From NCBI RefSeq assembly GCF_041438865.1, contig NZ_CP109450.1, forward strand, positions 6,698,001 through 6,762,000: a DNA stretch of 64,000 nt, in the 5' to 3' direction. The stretch is from Streptomyces sp. NBC_01471 (GTDB taxonomy: Bacteria > Actinomycetota > Actinomycetes > Streptomycetales > Streptomycetaceae). The notes under the pieces are model-generated. The model was not told where the DNA came from. It made no database searches and saw only the letters and a program-made list of their open reading frames with translations. A program made the translations under genes and the position numbers. Shown piece after piece: positions 27,457 to 34,962 of the stretch; position 1 is the stretch's first letter; each line of letters starts with the position of its first letter.

Positions 27457-27981
27457 ATGGATCTCGTCACCGAACTGAGCCCGCTGCTCGCGGCCGAGGC
27501 GGCAGCAGAAGCAGCCGCGGCCGGAATGGACCCCGCCGACCTCGAACAGGCTGTCTGGGTGCGGCTGCTGGAGCAGACCCCCGCCGAGCCGCGGCGCTGG
27601 GTCCGTTCCGCCGTGCGGGCCGAGGCGCGCCGGGCGCGGCGGCAGGCCAGACGGGAACTGCCGTACGCAGCCGAGCCGTACGCCGCTGTACCGTTCGCCG
27701 CCGAACCGTACGCGGACCCCGAAACGCGCCCCGAGTCCGCGGTGCTCGCCGCCGAGCGGCGCCGCGCGGTGCGGGCCGCCGTGAGCCGGACACCGGGGCG
27801 CTGCCCCCGGCTGCTCGCCGCGATGCTCTCGCCCGCCGACCCCACCTACCGCGAGATCGCCGGGGAGTTGGGTATGTCACAGGGGAGTCTGGGGCCGGTT
27901 CGTTCCCGATGTCTGGGATGTCTGCGGAGAATGCTGACGGCGGAGGTTGCGGCCGGGGGCCGGTGGGGAAAGGAGCGTTAG
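27457..27981 (+). CDS. small sigma-70-like protein
   Basis: A 174-residue protein whose C-terminal part (ADPTYREIAGELGMSQGSLGPVRSRC) is a sigma region 4 helix-turn-helix. The N-terminal part (MDPADLEQAVWVRLLEQTP) resembles a shortened region 2 but lacks most residues that melt the -10 element. Between them is an Ala/Tyr/Pro-rich linker with a repeated EPYA pattern. It may be a reduced ECF-type sigma factor or a DNA-binding adaptor (inference). No anti-sigma gene lies next to it; a GNAT gene follows after 36 nt. There is no clear ribosome-binding site before the ATG. Confidence 0.7.
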   Translation: MDLVTELSPLLAAEAAAEAAAAGMDPADLEQAVWVRLLEQTPAEPRRWVRSAVRAEARRARRQARRELPYAAEPYAAVPFAAEPYADPETRPESAVLAAERRRAVRAAVSRTPGRCPRLLAAMLSPADPTYREIAGELGMSQGSLGPVRSRCLGCLRRMLTAEVAAGGRWGKER

Positions 27982-28017
27982 ACATCCGGTGAACAGGTGA
28001 GCGGGAGGCATGCGCAC

Positions 28018-28521
28018 ATGGGCATGAGCGTGACCATCTCAGCGGCGACCGCGCAGGACGCCGAGCAGATTCTGAAACTCCAGTACCTGTGCTACCAGAG
28101 CGAGGCAGAGCTCTACGGCGACTACTCCATCGAGCCGCTCACGCAGACGCTCGACGCGCTGCGGGCCGAACTCGCCGAAGGCCACGGGCTGGTGGCACGG
28201 CTGGGCGGCGAGGTGGTGGCCTCCGTGCGCGGCGGGGTGGACGCATCGGGCACGGCCCGGATAGCCAAGCTGATCGTCCACCCGAGGATGCAGCGGCACG
28301 GCATCGGCGGACGGCTGCTCACCGCCATCGAGGCCAAGTTCGCGGCGGATGCCGCCGCCAGGCGCTTCCAGTTGTTCACCGGCCACCGGAGCGAGGGCAA
28401 TCTGCGGCTGTACCGCAGCCACGGGTACGTGGCGGTGTCGACCGAGCCCACCGGCGGTGCGGTCACGGTGGTGACGCTGGAGAAGGAGGCCGGGGCGCGC
28501 GCGTACGTGCAGAGCGCCTGA
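28018..28521 (+). CDS. GNAT family N-acetyltransferase
   Basis: A 167-residue acetyltransferase with the acetyl-CoA-binding motif IVHPRMQRHGIGGRLLTAIE and the later LRLYRSHGYVAVST. The ATG at 28018 is chosen for GGGAGG 9 nt upstream; a GTG at 27997 is an alternative. The acceptor is unknown. It follows the sigma-like gene closely and may share its transcript. Confidence 0.85.
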   Translation: MGMSVTISAATAQDAEQILKLQYLCYQSEAELYGDYSIEPLTQTLDALRAELAEGHGLVARLGGEVVASVRGGVDASGTARIAKLIVHPRMQRHGIGGRLLTAIEAKFAADAAARRFQLFTGHRSEGNLRLYRSHGYVAVSTEPTGGAVTVVTLEKEAGARAYVQSA

Positions 28522-28558
28522 GGGCCGCCGGGCGACCGGAACTCCGTGCGCGGGGCCG

Positions 28559-28972
28559 TCAGTTCCGGGCGGCCCTGCGCAGCCAGAGCATCCCCAGCAC
28601 CGGGAGGATCACCGGGATGAAGAGGTAGCCCATCCCGTAGTCCGACCAGACCGTGGCGTCCGGGAACGATCCGGGGGCGGCCAGCGTCCAGGTGCCGACG
28701 ACGAGGACGAAGACCAGCTCGGCGGCGCAGCACACCAGCGCCGCCCGGCGGGCCTTCTCGCCGCCGCGCACCAGCGAGTAGGTGATGAAGCCGTACACCA
28801 GGGCCGCCAGGGCCGAGAGCGAGTAGGCCAGCGGCGCCTTGCCGAAGTCCATGATCATCTGGACGACCGAGCGGGAGGCGGCCGCGACGGTGAACACCCC
28901 GTAGAACCAGACGAGTACCCGGCCGGGGCCGGTGCCCAGCTCGTACCGGGGCTTCTCCTCAGCTGTGGTCAT
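28559..28972 (-). CDS. hypothetical membrane protein (4 TM)
   Basis: A 137-residue protein with four hydrophobic segments: VLVWFYGVFTVAAA, LAYSLSALAALVYGFITYSL, AALVCCAAELVFVLVVGTW and YLFIPVILPVLGMLWL. There is no recognised family motif. The ATG at 28972 is 2 nt after the stop of the upstream membrane-protein gene, so the two form a coupled pair and may make a complex. Confidence 0.8.
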   Translation of the reverse strand: MTTAEEKPRYELGTGPGRVLVWFYGVFTVAAASRSVVQMIMDFGKAPLAYSLSALAALVYGFITYSLVRGGEKARRAALVCCAAELVFVLVVGTWTLAAPGSFPDATVWSDYGMGYLFIPVILPVLGMLWLRRAARN

Positions 28973-28974
28973 CG

Positions 28975-29334
28975 TCAGTTTCCCCAGATGTCGTAGAGCC
29001 GGACTTCCAGCACGGCCAGGACCACCGCGCCCGCGGCGACCGTCACCGATCCCCAGCGGGTCCGCTCGGTCAGCGAGAGGAACCCGGCGGCGGGCACAGC
29101 GGCGAAGGCGCCGATCAGATAGGCGATGAAGATCGCCTTGCCCTGCTCGGGCCGCTCGCCCCGGGCCAGCTGCACGATGCCGATCACCAGCTGCGCCAGG
29201 GCCAGGACCGAGACGACGGCCATACCGATGAAGTGCCAGTCCTTCGTGGGCTGGTCCCGGTAGGCGGCGTAACCGCACCAGGCGGCGAGGGCGAGCGCGG
29301 CCACAGTGACCGCGACCGTCAGGGCGACAAGCAT
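28975..29334 (-). CDS. hypothetical membrane protein (4 TM)
   Basis: A 119-residue protein with hydrophobic segments at residues 3-22, 35-55, 68-86 and 97-110, and a short polar tail. It is the first gene of a two-gene membrane-protein operon on the minus strand, divergent from the metNIQ leader. No domain is recognised. A TAATAC box lies 11 nt before the ATG, suggesting a very short leader. Confidence 0.78.
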   Translation of the reverse strand: MLVALTVAVTVAALALAAWCGYAAYRDQPTKDWHFIGMAVVSVLALAQLVIGIVQLARGERPEQGKAIFIAYLIGAFAAVPAAGFLSLTERTRWGSVTVAAGAVVLAVLEVRLYDIWGN

Positions 29335-29539
29335 GGAGCCGAGGGTATTACGGCGCGGACCGCCCGCCGCGCGCGGCCCCCGGCGCCCGGCGGCGATCAA
29401 GCTCGTGGCCTTGGCCACAGCGCGGACCCCCGTCCGCCCGTCCGCCCGGACCGCCCGCACTCCGCTCCGTGCGGTGTCGCCGCAGGCCGGAGCCGGTCCA
29501 CGGACCGGCGGCCGACGGTCGCGGAGCTCGTCCACGACC

Positions 29540-29554
29540 GTCCGTTATACGGAC
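29540..29554. promoter_or_regulatory. inverted repeat upstream of the metNIQ leader
   Basis: GTCCGT-tat-ACGGAC is a perfect 6-bp inverted repeat in the spacer between the two divergent transcripts, 42 bp before the metNIQ leader ORF. It looks like a dimeric repressor site and contains a possible -10 (TTATAC). The cognate protein is unknown. Confidence 0.4.
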
Positions 29555-29595
29555 AAGCGTGCCCGGGCCGTTCTCACTTCTGCTTTACTTGCCGC

Positions 29596-29682
29596 ATGAC
29601 CACGACGAGCAGCCGCACCCTTGCGACCGAGGCGATCAGCACGCCCGGTGCTCGTTGTATGTGTCGAATGCGCGCCTTCTGA
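29596..29682 (+). CDS. Cys/Met-ending leader peptide before metNIQ
   Basis: A 28-codon ORF whose product ends in CMCRMRAF: Cys21, Met22, Cys23 and Met25 fall within five codons near the stop. TTTACT lies 6 nt before the ATG, so the mRNA is probably leaderless and translation of the peptide begins at the transcript end. A hairpin starts 1 nt after the stop and metN follows about 190 nt later. Short ORFs with clustered Cys codons act as attenuators before sulphur genes in actinobacteria (family knowledge). A methionine/cysteine-sensing attenuator for methionine uptake is the likely role (inference). Confidence 0.62.
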   Translation: MTTTSSRTLATEAISTPGARCMCRMRAF

Positions 29683-29683
29683 G

Positions 29684-29712
29684 GGTCCCCGCCCGCGCCC
29701 CGAAGCGGGACC
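29684..29712 (+). promoter_or_regulatory. hairpin directly after the leader ORF
   Basis: GGTCCCCGC (29684-29692) pairs with GCGGGACC (29705-29712) with one bulged base, starting 1 nt after the leader stop codon. Ribosome stalling at the Cys/Met codons would alter folding in this region. It is a plausible part of an attenuator. Confidence 0.42.
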
Positions 29713-29875
29713 GAGAGCCGGGCCGCCCGCCTCCGCACCCGTGCGGACACGGCAGCCGCCCGGCCACGCGCACGAAAGCCTCCCGGTCACCACCGTTACG
29801 GCCGTGCCGCGCTTCCAGACGAATGCCCCGTGCCGGCGGACACCGCGCCGCGCACTCGACAGTGACGGAAATTCT

Positions 29876-30913
29876 GTGATCACCACCACCGGCCTGACGA
29901 AGGTCTATGCCTCGCGCGGCCGTGAGGTCACCGCCCTGGACGGCGTCGATCTGCACGTCCGCGAGGGGGAGGTGTTCGGCGTCATCGGTCAGAGCGGCGC
30001 CGGGAAGTCCTCGCTCATCCGCTGCGTCAACCTCCTCGAACGCCCCACGTCCGGCACCGTGACCGTGGACGGCACCGACCTCACCGCGCTCGCCGGCCGC
30101 GGCAGCCGCGCCGGCCGGGAGCTGCGCGCGGCCCGCAGCCGGATCGGCATGGTCTTCCAGCACTTCAACCTGCTGTCCTCGCGCACCGTGCAGGACAACG
30201 TCGAACTGCCGCTGGAGATCCTCGGGGTCGGCGGCAGGGACCGTGCGCGCAAGGCACTCGAACTGCTCGACCTCGTCGGCCTCGCCGACCGCGCCAAGTC
30301 CTACCCGGCGCAGCTCTCCGGCGGCCAGAAGCAGCGTGTCGGCATCGCCCGCGCACTGGCCGGCGATCCGAAGGTGCTGCTCTCCGACGAGGCGACCTCC
30401 GCACTGGACCCCGAGACCACCCGCTCGATCCTGCAGCTGCTGCGCGACCTCAACCAGCAGCTCGGGCTCACCGTGCTGCTCATCACGCACGAGATGGACG
30501 TCGTCAAGACCGTCTGCGACTCGGCCGCGCTGATGAGGAGCGGCAGGGTCGTCGAGTCGGGAACCGTCGGCGAACTCCTCGCGACGCCCGGCTCCGAACT
30601 CGCCCGCGAGCTGTTTCCGGTGGGCGGCCCGCTGCCGGGCACCGACCGTACGGTCATCGACGTCACCTTCCACGGGGACAGCGCGGGCCGCCCCGTGATC
30701 TCCCAGCTCTCCCGTACCTACAACATCGACATATCGATCCTGGGCGCCGCGATGGACACCGTCGGCGGCAACCAGATCGGCCGGATGCGGATCGAACTGC
30801 CCGGCCCCTTCGAGGAGAACGTCGTGCCGATCGGATTCCTCCGGGAACAGGGCCTCCAGATCGAAGTGGCAGGCGCCGAGCACCCCGCACTGGCCAAGGA
30901 GGACGCCAAGTGA
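29876..30913 (+). CDS. metN: methionine ABC transporter ATP-binding protein
   Basis: MetN powers D/L-methionine import. The 345-residue protein has Walker A GQSGAGKSSLIR, the signature LSGGQKQRVGIARALAG, Walker B VLLSDEATSALD and the switch His in LLITHEMDVV. The last 80 residues (IDVTFHGDSAGRPVISQL and NQIGRMRIELPG) are a NIL domain, the methionine-binding regulatory domain that gives trans-inhibition. The start is the GTG at 29876, with only a weak upstream purine run. Its stop overlaps the metI start as GTGA. Confidence 0.93.
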   Translation: MITTTGLTKVYASRGREVTALDGVDLHVREGEVFGVIGQSGAGKSSLIRCVNLLERPTSGTVTVDGTDLTALAGRGSRAGRELRAARSRIGMVFQHFNLLSSRTVQDNVELPLEILGVGGRDRARKALELLDLVGLADRAKSYPAQLSGGQKQRVGIARALAGDPKVLLSDEATSALDPETTRSILQLLRDLNQQLGLTVLLITHEMDVVKTVCDSAALMRSGRVVESGTVGELLATPGSELARELFPVGGPLPGTDRTVIDVTFHGDSAGRPVISQLSRTYNIDISILGAAMDTVGGNQIGRMRIELPGPFEENVVPIGFLREQGLQIEVAGAEHPALAKEDAK

Positions 30914-31581
30914 ACTGGTCCGAGATGCAGCCGCTGCTCTCCCAGGGCACCACCGACACCCTTTACATGGTCCTGTGGGCCACCCTCGTGACGGTCCTCG
31001 TCGGACTGCCGCTCGGGGTGCTCCTGGTCCTCACCGACAAGGGCGGACTGCTCCAGAACCGCCCGGTGAACAAGGTCGTCGGTGTGATCGTGAACATCGG
31101 GCGCTCACTTCCCTTCATCATCCTGCTGATCGCGCTGATCCCCTTCACCACCTTCGTCGTCGGTACCTTCATCGGCCCGACCGCGATGATCGTCCCGCTC
31201 GCGATCGGCGCCATCCCCTTCTTCGCCCGGCTCGTGGAAACGGCCGTCCGCGAGGTCGACCACGGGCTGGTCGAGGCGGTCCAGTCGATGGGCGGCAGCG
31301 TGCCGACCATCGTCAGGAAGGTGCTGCTGCCGCAGGCGCTGCCGTCCCTGATCTCCGCGGCCACCACCACCGTCATCGTGCTCATCGGGTACTCGGCGAT
31401 GGCCGGTGCGGTCGGCGGTGAGGGGCTCGGCTCCAAGGCGATCACCTACGGATACCAGCGCTTCGAGAACAACTTCATGATCGCGACCGTGATCGTGCTG
31501 GTCGTGATCGTCACCGTCATCCAGCTGATCGGCGACGGAGCCGTACGCCTGCTGGCGCGCCGGGGGCGCACCTCCTCATAG
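30910..31581 (+). CDS. metI: methionine ABC transporter permease
   Basis: MetI is the membrane channel of the methionine importer. The 223-residue protein has about five to six hydrophobic segments and the coupling (EAA) loop LVEAVQSMGGSVPTIVRKVL that contacts MetN. GYSAMAGAVGGEGLGSKAI is typical of MetI. The GTG start overlaps the metN stop by 4 nt, so translation is coupled. Confidence 0.95.
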   Translation: MNWSEMQPLLSQGTTDTLYMVLWATLVTVLVGLPLGVLLVLTDKGGLLQNRPVNKVVGVIVNIGRSLPFIILLIALIPFTTFVVGTFIGPTAMIVPLAIGAIPFFARLVETAVREVDHGLVEAVQSMGGSVPTIVRKVLLPQALPSLISAATTTVIVLIGYSAMAGAVGGEGLGSKAITYGYQRFENNFMIATVIVLVVIVTVIQLIGDGAVRLLARRGRTSS

Positions 31582-31673
31582 AACGCGTACCTCCGTACAG
31601 GACATCTCCTCCGCTCACAGCCCGCACTCCTTGTCCGGGCGACATACCCAACCACCGGAAAGAGGCACTTTTC

Positions 31674-32534
31674 GTGCGTAACTCCCGCAAGATATCCGCG
31701 TCCGCAGCCGCCGTCGCCGCTCTGGCCATCGGCCTCACCGCCTGCGGCACCTCGTCCGACCCGTCGAGCAAGCCCGAGGGCGCGAAGGCCGACACGAGCA
31801 AGCCGCTCGTCGTCGCGGCCTCGCCCGTCCCGCACGCCGACATCCTCAACTACGTGAAGACCCACCTGGCGGCCAAGGCCGGACTCAAGCTCCAGGTCAA
31901 GGAGTTCACGGACTACGTCCTGCCCGACACGGCCACCCAGACCGGCCAGGTCGACGCCAACTTCTTCCAGCACAAGCCGTACCTCGACGACTACAACAAG
32001 AAGCACCACTCCGACCTGGTCCCCGTCGTCAGCGTGCACCTGGAGCCGCTGGGGCTGTACTCCAAGAAGGACAAGGACCTCAAGTCCATCAAGTCCGGGC
32101 AGACCGTGGCCGTGCCCAACGACACCACCAACGAGGGCCGCGCGCTCAAGCTCCTCGCGGACAACGGGCTGATCACCCTCAAGAGCGGGGTGGGCAGCGA
32201 GGCCTCGCTCTCCGACATCAAGGACAGCAAGGGCCTGAAGTTCAAGGAGCTGGAGGCGGCGACGCTGCCCCGCGCACTGGACGACGTCGACGCCGCCGTC
32301 ATCAACGGCAACTACGCGCTCGACGCCAAGCTCAAGCCCGCCAAGGACGCGCTCGCCCTGGAGAAGGCGGCCGGCAACCCGTACGCGAACCTCCTCGTCG
32401 TCAAGAAGGGCAGTGAGAAGGACCCGCGCGTCGAGAAGCTGGCGAAGCTCCTCAACTCCCCGCAGTTGAAGAAGTACATCGACGACAAGTACCAGGGCGC
32501 CGTCATCCCGGCGTTCGGGGCCGTCAAGCCCTGA
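31674..32534 (+). CDS. metQ: methionine-binding lipoprotein
   Basis: MetQ captures methionine outside the membrane and delivers it to MetNI. The 286-residue precursor has a signal peptide with lipobox LTACG near residue 25, and the NlpA-family signature SPVPHADILNYVKTHLAAK. The central DANFFQHKPYLDDYNKK and NGNYALDAKLKPAKDAL regions are conserved in this family. The GTG at 31674 follows AAAGAGG. It is the last gene of metNIQ, followed by a terminator hairpin. Confidence 0.94.
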   Translation: MRNSRKISASAAAVAALAIGLTACGTSSDPSSKPEGAKADTSKPLVVAASPVPHADILNYVKTHLAAKAGLKLQVKEFTDYVLPDTATQTGQVDANFFQHKPYLDDYNKKHHSDLVPVVSVHLEPLGLYSKKDKDLKSIKSGQTVAVPNDTTNEGRALKLLADNGLITLKSGVGSEASLSDIKDSKGLKFKELEAATLPRALDDVDAAVINGNYALDAKLKPAKDALALEKAAGNPYANLLVVKKGSEKDPRVEKLAKLLNSPQLKKYIDDKYQGAVIPAFGAVKP

Positions 32535-32559
32535 CGCCCGTACGGTTCCTGCCCGCGCG

Positions 32560-32592
32560 GGCCCCGCGTACCCTCACGTGGTACGCGGGGCC
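32560..32592 (+). terminator. terminator after metNIQ
   Basis: A perfect 13-bp stem (32560-32572 with 32580-32592) and 7-nt loop lies 25 nt after the metQ stop. Confidence 0.75.
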
Positions 32593-32676
32593 TCCCGCGG
32601 CCACCCGGCCATGCGGCGCCCGGTCCCCATGCTGCATGCTGTGGCTTTACGTCGGTCCCTGGCCATGGAGCAGCGC

Positions 32677-33324
32677 ATGACGACCACCTTCCCGGACATC
32701 TCCATCAGCACGGACCGGCTGGTGCTGCGCCCCTTCGAGGAGGCGGACATCCCGCCGCTGGCGGACATGATGAACGACGAGGCGGTCACCGCCTGGACCA
32801 CGGCGCCCCACCCCTACCAGCACATCGACGGCGAGCGCTGGGTACGCAGGATCGCCCCCGCGGAGCGCACCGCGGGGCGCGGGATCGTCCTCGCCGTCAC
32901 GGAGTTCCTCACCCACCGGCTGGTCGGCACCGTCCATCTGCGCGCCACCAACTGGCGCACGATGGCCACCGAGGTCCGCTACATCACCGCCCCCTGGGCA
33001 CGCGGCGAGGGATACGCCACCGAGTCGGTCCTCGCCGTCGCGCAGTGGCTCTTCCGCGACCAGCGGTTCGAGCGCATCGAACTGCGCACCCCGGCGGACA
33101 ACACCGCGGCGCAGCAGGTCGCGCAGAAGATCGGCTGCATCAGCGAGGGCGTGCTGCGCAACGCCTGGATAGCGCGCACCCGGACCGAGAACGGCACGGA
33201 CGGCGGCTGGACCGACATCCGCACCGACCTCATCGTGTGGAGCCTGCTCCCCGAGGACCTGGAAGGGGTCGCCGACCAGCTGGCCGACGCCAACGGGTAC
33301 GGCACCTTCAACGACTGGAACTGA
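32677..33324 (+). CDS. GNAT family N-acetyltransferase (RimJ/RimL-like)
   Basis: A 215-residue acetyltransferase with the RimJ/RimL-type beginning STDRLVLRPFEEADIPPLAD and the acetyl-CoA region AEVRYITAPWARGEGYATES-like (EVRYITAPWARGEGYATES). FERIELRTPADNTAAQQVAQ is also family-typical. Such enzymes acetylate protein N-termini or small amines; the substrate is unknown. The ATG at 32677 is preceded by GGAG. It stands alone between metQ and cobL. Confidence 0.87.
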   Translation: MTTTFPDISISTDRLVLRPFEEADIPPLADMMNDEAVTAWTTAPHPYQHIDGERWVRRIAPAERTAGRGIVLAVTEFLTHRLVGTVHLRATNWRTMATEVRYITAPWARGEGYATESVLAVAQWLFRDQRFERIELRTPADNTAAQQVAQKIGCISEGVLRNAWIARTRTENGTDGGWTDIRTDLIVWSLLPEDLEGVADQLADANGYGTFNDWN

Positions 33325-33496
33325 CCCGCTCGTCGGCCACCGGCCGCAGCGGGTAACCTCGCGGGTGCTCGCCGTTCCGCCCCGCAGCCCCCGTTCGTCC
33401 CTGCCCCACCAGCACATGTCCCGGGCGGAACAGCCGCCCGGACACCGGCAGAACGCCCGCACCCCGCCGCGCGACAACACCAGGAGACTGACGACG

Positions 33497-34672
33497 ATGG
33501 CCGACCGGGTCACGGTGATCGGCTGGGACGGCTCGCCCCTGACCGCAGCCGCCAGGTCCGCTCTCTCCGCGGCCACACTGGTGGCCGGGGCCGCCCACCA
33601 CCTCGCACTCCCCGAAGTGCCGCCGGCCGCGGAGCGGATCCGGCTCGGCAGCGTGAGCCTCGCCGCCCGCCGGATCGCCGGACACCGCGGCAGCGCCGTG
33701 GTGCTCGCCGACGGCGACCCCGGCTTCCACGGGGTCGTCCGCACCCTGCGCGCACCGGAGTACGGCCTGGAGGTCGAGGTCGTCCCCGCCGTCTCCTCCG
33801 TCGCCGCGGCCTTCGCCCGTGCCGGTATGCCGTGGGACGACGCCGAGGTCGTCGTCGCCCACCCGCGGACACTCCGGCGCGCGGTCAACGTCTGCCGGGC
33901 GCACCCCAAGGTCGCCGTCCTCACCGCGCCGGGCGCCGGCCCCGCGGAGCTCGCCCTGCTCCTCGAAGGGGTCCACCGCACCTTCGTCATCTGTGAGGAA
34001 CTGGGCACCACCCGCGAGCAGGTCACCGTCCTCACCTCCGACAAGGCCGCCGACCACACCTGGCGCGACCCCAACGTCGTGATCGTCATCGGCGGCGGTT
34101 CCGCGGACGCCCCCGCGGTCCGAGGCTGGGCGCTGCCGTCCGCCGAGTACGGCGAAGGTCTCAGCGAGGGCGAGCACGCCGGGCTGCGCGCCGCCCAACT
34201 GGCCAGGCTCGGCCCGCGCACCGGCGATCTGGTCTGGGACATCGGTTCGGGCAGCGGGGCGCTGGCCGTCGAGGCGGCCCGGTTCGGCGCCGCCGTCATC
34301 GCCGTCGACGCCGACCGCGAAGCCTGTGTCCGTACGGACGCGGCCGCGCACCGCTTCGGGGTCCAGCTCCAGGTCGTCCACGGGCAGGCCCCCCAGGTAC
34401 TGGAACGGCTGCCGGAGCCGGACGTGGTCCGGATCGGCGGCGGGGGAGTGGCAGTTGTCACCGGCTGCGCCGACCGCAGGCCCGGGCGCATCGTCACCCA
34501 CGCGTCCACCCGCGACGAGGCCGAGGCACTCGGGGCGGCTCTGGCGGACGGGGGTTACCTGGTGGAATGCGCGCTGCTGCAATCCGTCGACCTGGACACC
34601 CGTTCGTGGGCGGAGCGTGAGCGCTCGGTGGTGTTCCTGGTGTCCGGCCGCCGTCCGGAAAGTGGCCCCTGA
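33497..34672 (+). CDS. cobL: precorrin-6Y C5,15-methyltransferase (CbiE-CbiT fusion)
   Basis: CobL methylates C5 and C15 of the corrin ring and decarboxylates the acetate side chain in cobalamin synthesis, using SAM. The 391-residue protein has an N-terminal CbiE-type tetrapyrrole methylase domain (residues 1-200; VTVIGWDGSPLTAAA, VVLADGDPGFHGV) and a C-terminal CbiT domain (residues 220-390) with the SAM motif VWDIGSGSGALAVEAAR. The ATG at 33497 follows CAGGAG. It precedes bluB-cobT, also a cobalamin gene, by 290 nt. Confidence 0.93.
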   Translation: MADRVTVIGWDGSPLTAAARSALSAATLVAGAAHHLALPEVPPAAERIRLGSVSLAARRIAGHRGSAVVLADGDPGFHGVVRTLRAPEYGLEVEVVPAVSSVAAAFARAGMPWDDAEVVVAHPRTLRRAVNVCRAHPKVAVLTAPGAGPAELALLLEGVHRTFVICEELGTTREQVTVLTSDKAADHTWRDPNVVIVIGGGSADAPAVRGWALPSAEYGEGLSEGEHAGLRAAQLARLGPRTGDLVWDIGSGSGALAVEAARFGAAVIAVDADREACVRTDAAAHRFGVQLQVVHGQAPQVLERLPEPDVVRIGGGGVAVVTGCADRRPGRIVTHASTRDEAEALGAALADGGYLVECALLQSVDLDTRSWAERERSVVFLVSGRRPESGP

Positions 34673-34695
34673 CCCTGCTCCGGGACGGCGCGGGG

Positions 34696-34787
34696 TAGGC
34701 TGGCCGACTGTTGTACCGCAGCTGGAGGTTCGGCGCTTCGTTCGCCAATGTCCGGAAAAAGGAACCGTTTTGGGTCCGGTGTGGTAC
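34696..34787 (+). promoter_or_regulatory. promoter and possible structured leader of bluB-cobT
   Basis: TAGGCT (34696-34701) is a likely -10 box; transcription would start near 34708. From there the RNA can form a closed junction. Stem 1 pairs GTACCGCA (34713-34720) with TGTGGTAC (34780-34787). Stem 2 pairs GGCG (34732-34735) with CGCC (34743-34746). Stem 3 pairs CCGGA (34752-34756) with TCCGG (34775-34779), extended by AAAA/TTTT. It does not match the cobalamin riboswitch core I know. Function is unproven. Confidence 0.38.
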
Positions 34788-34962
34788 GGCGGCACCGGGG
34801 GGAAGCGCAACGTGGCGCAGCCCACAGCGGACCGTGGCAGGAACCCCTGCACGGCGTCGAACGGCCGTGACCATACTGAGTGTCCGCAGGCCTTTCGCAC
34901 CGCACGGCGTGCCCGCTCGTTGTCTCAGTACGGGCGACCCGGTAAAGGGCTGAAGGAGCACT

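Noticed and set aside
29683..29875. SAM riboswitch before metN
   Set aside because: I see none of the conserved SAM-I or SAM-IV core sequences; the leader ORF and hairpin explain the region better.
34788..34962. Cobalamin riboswitch before bluB-cobT
   Set aside because: The B12-box and conserved core sequences that I know are absent.
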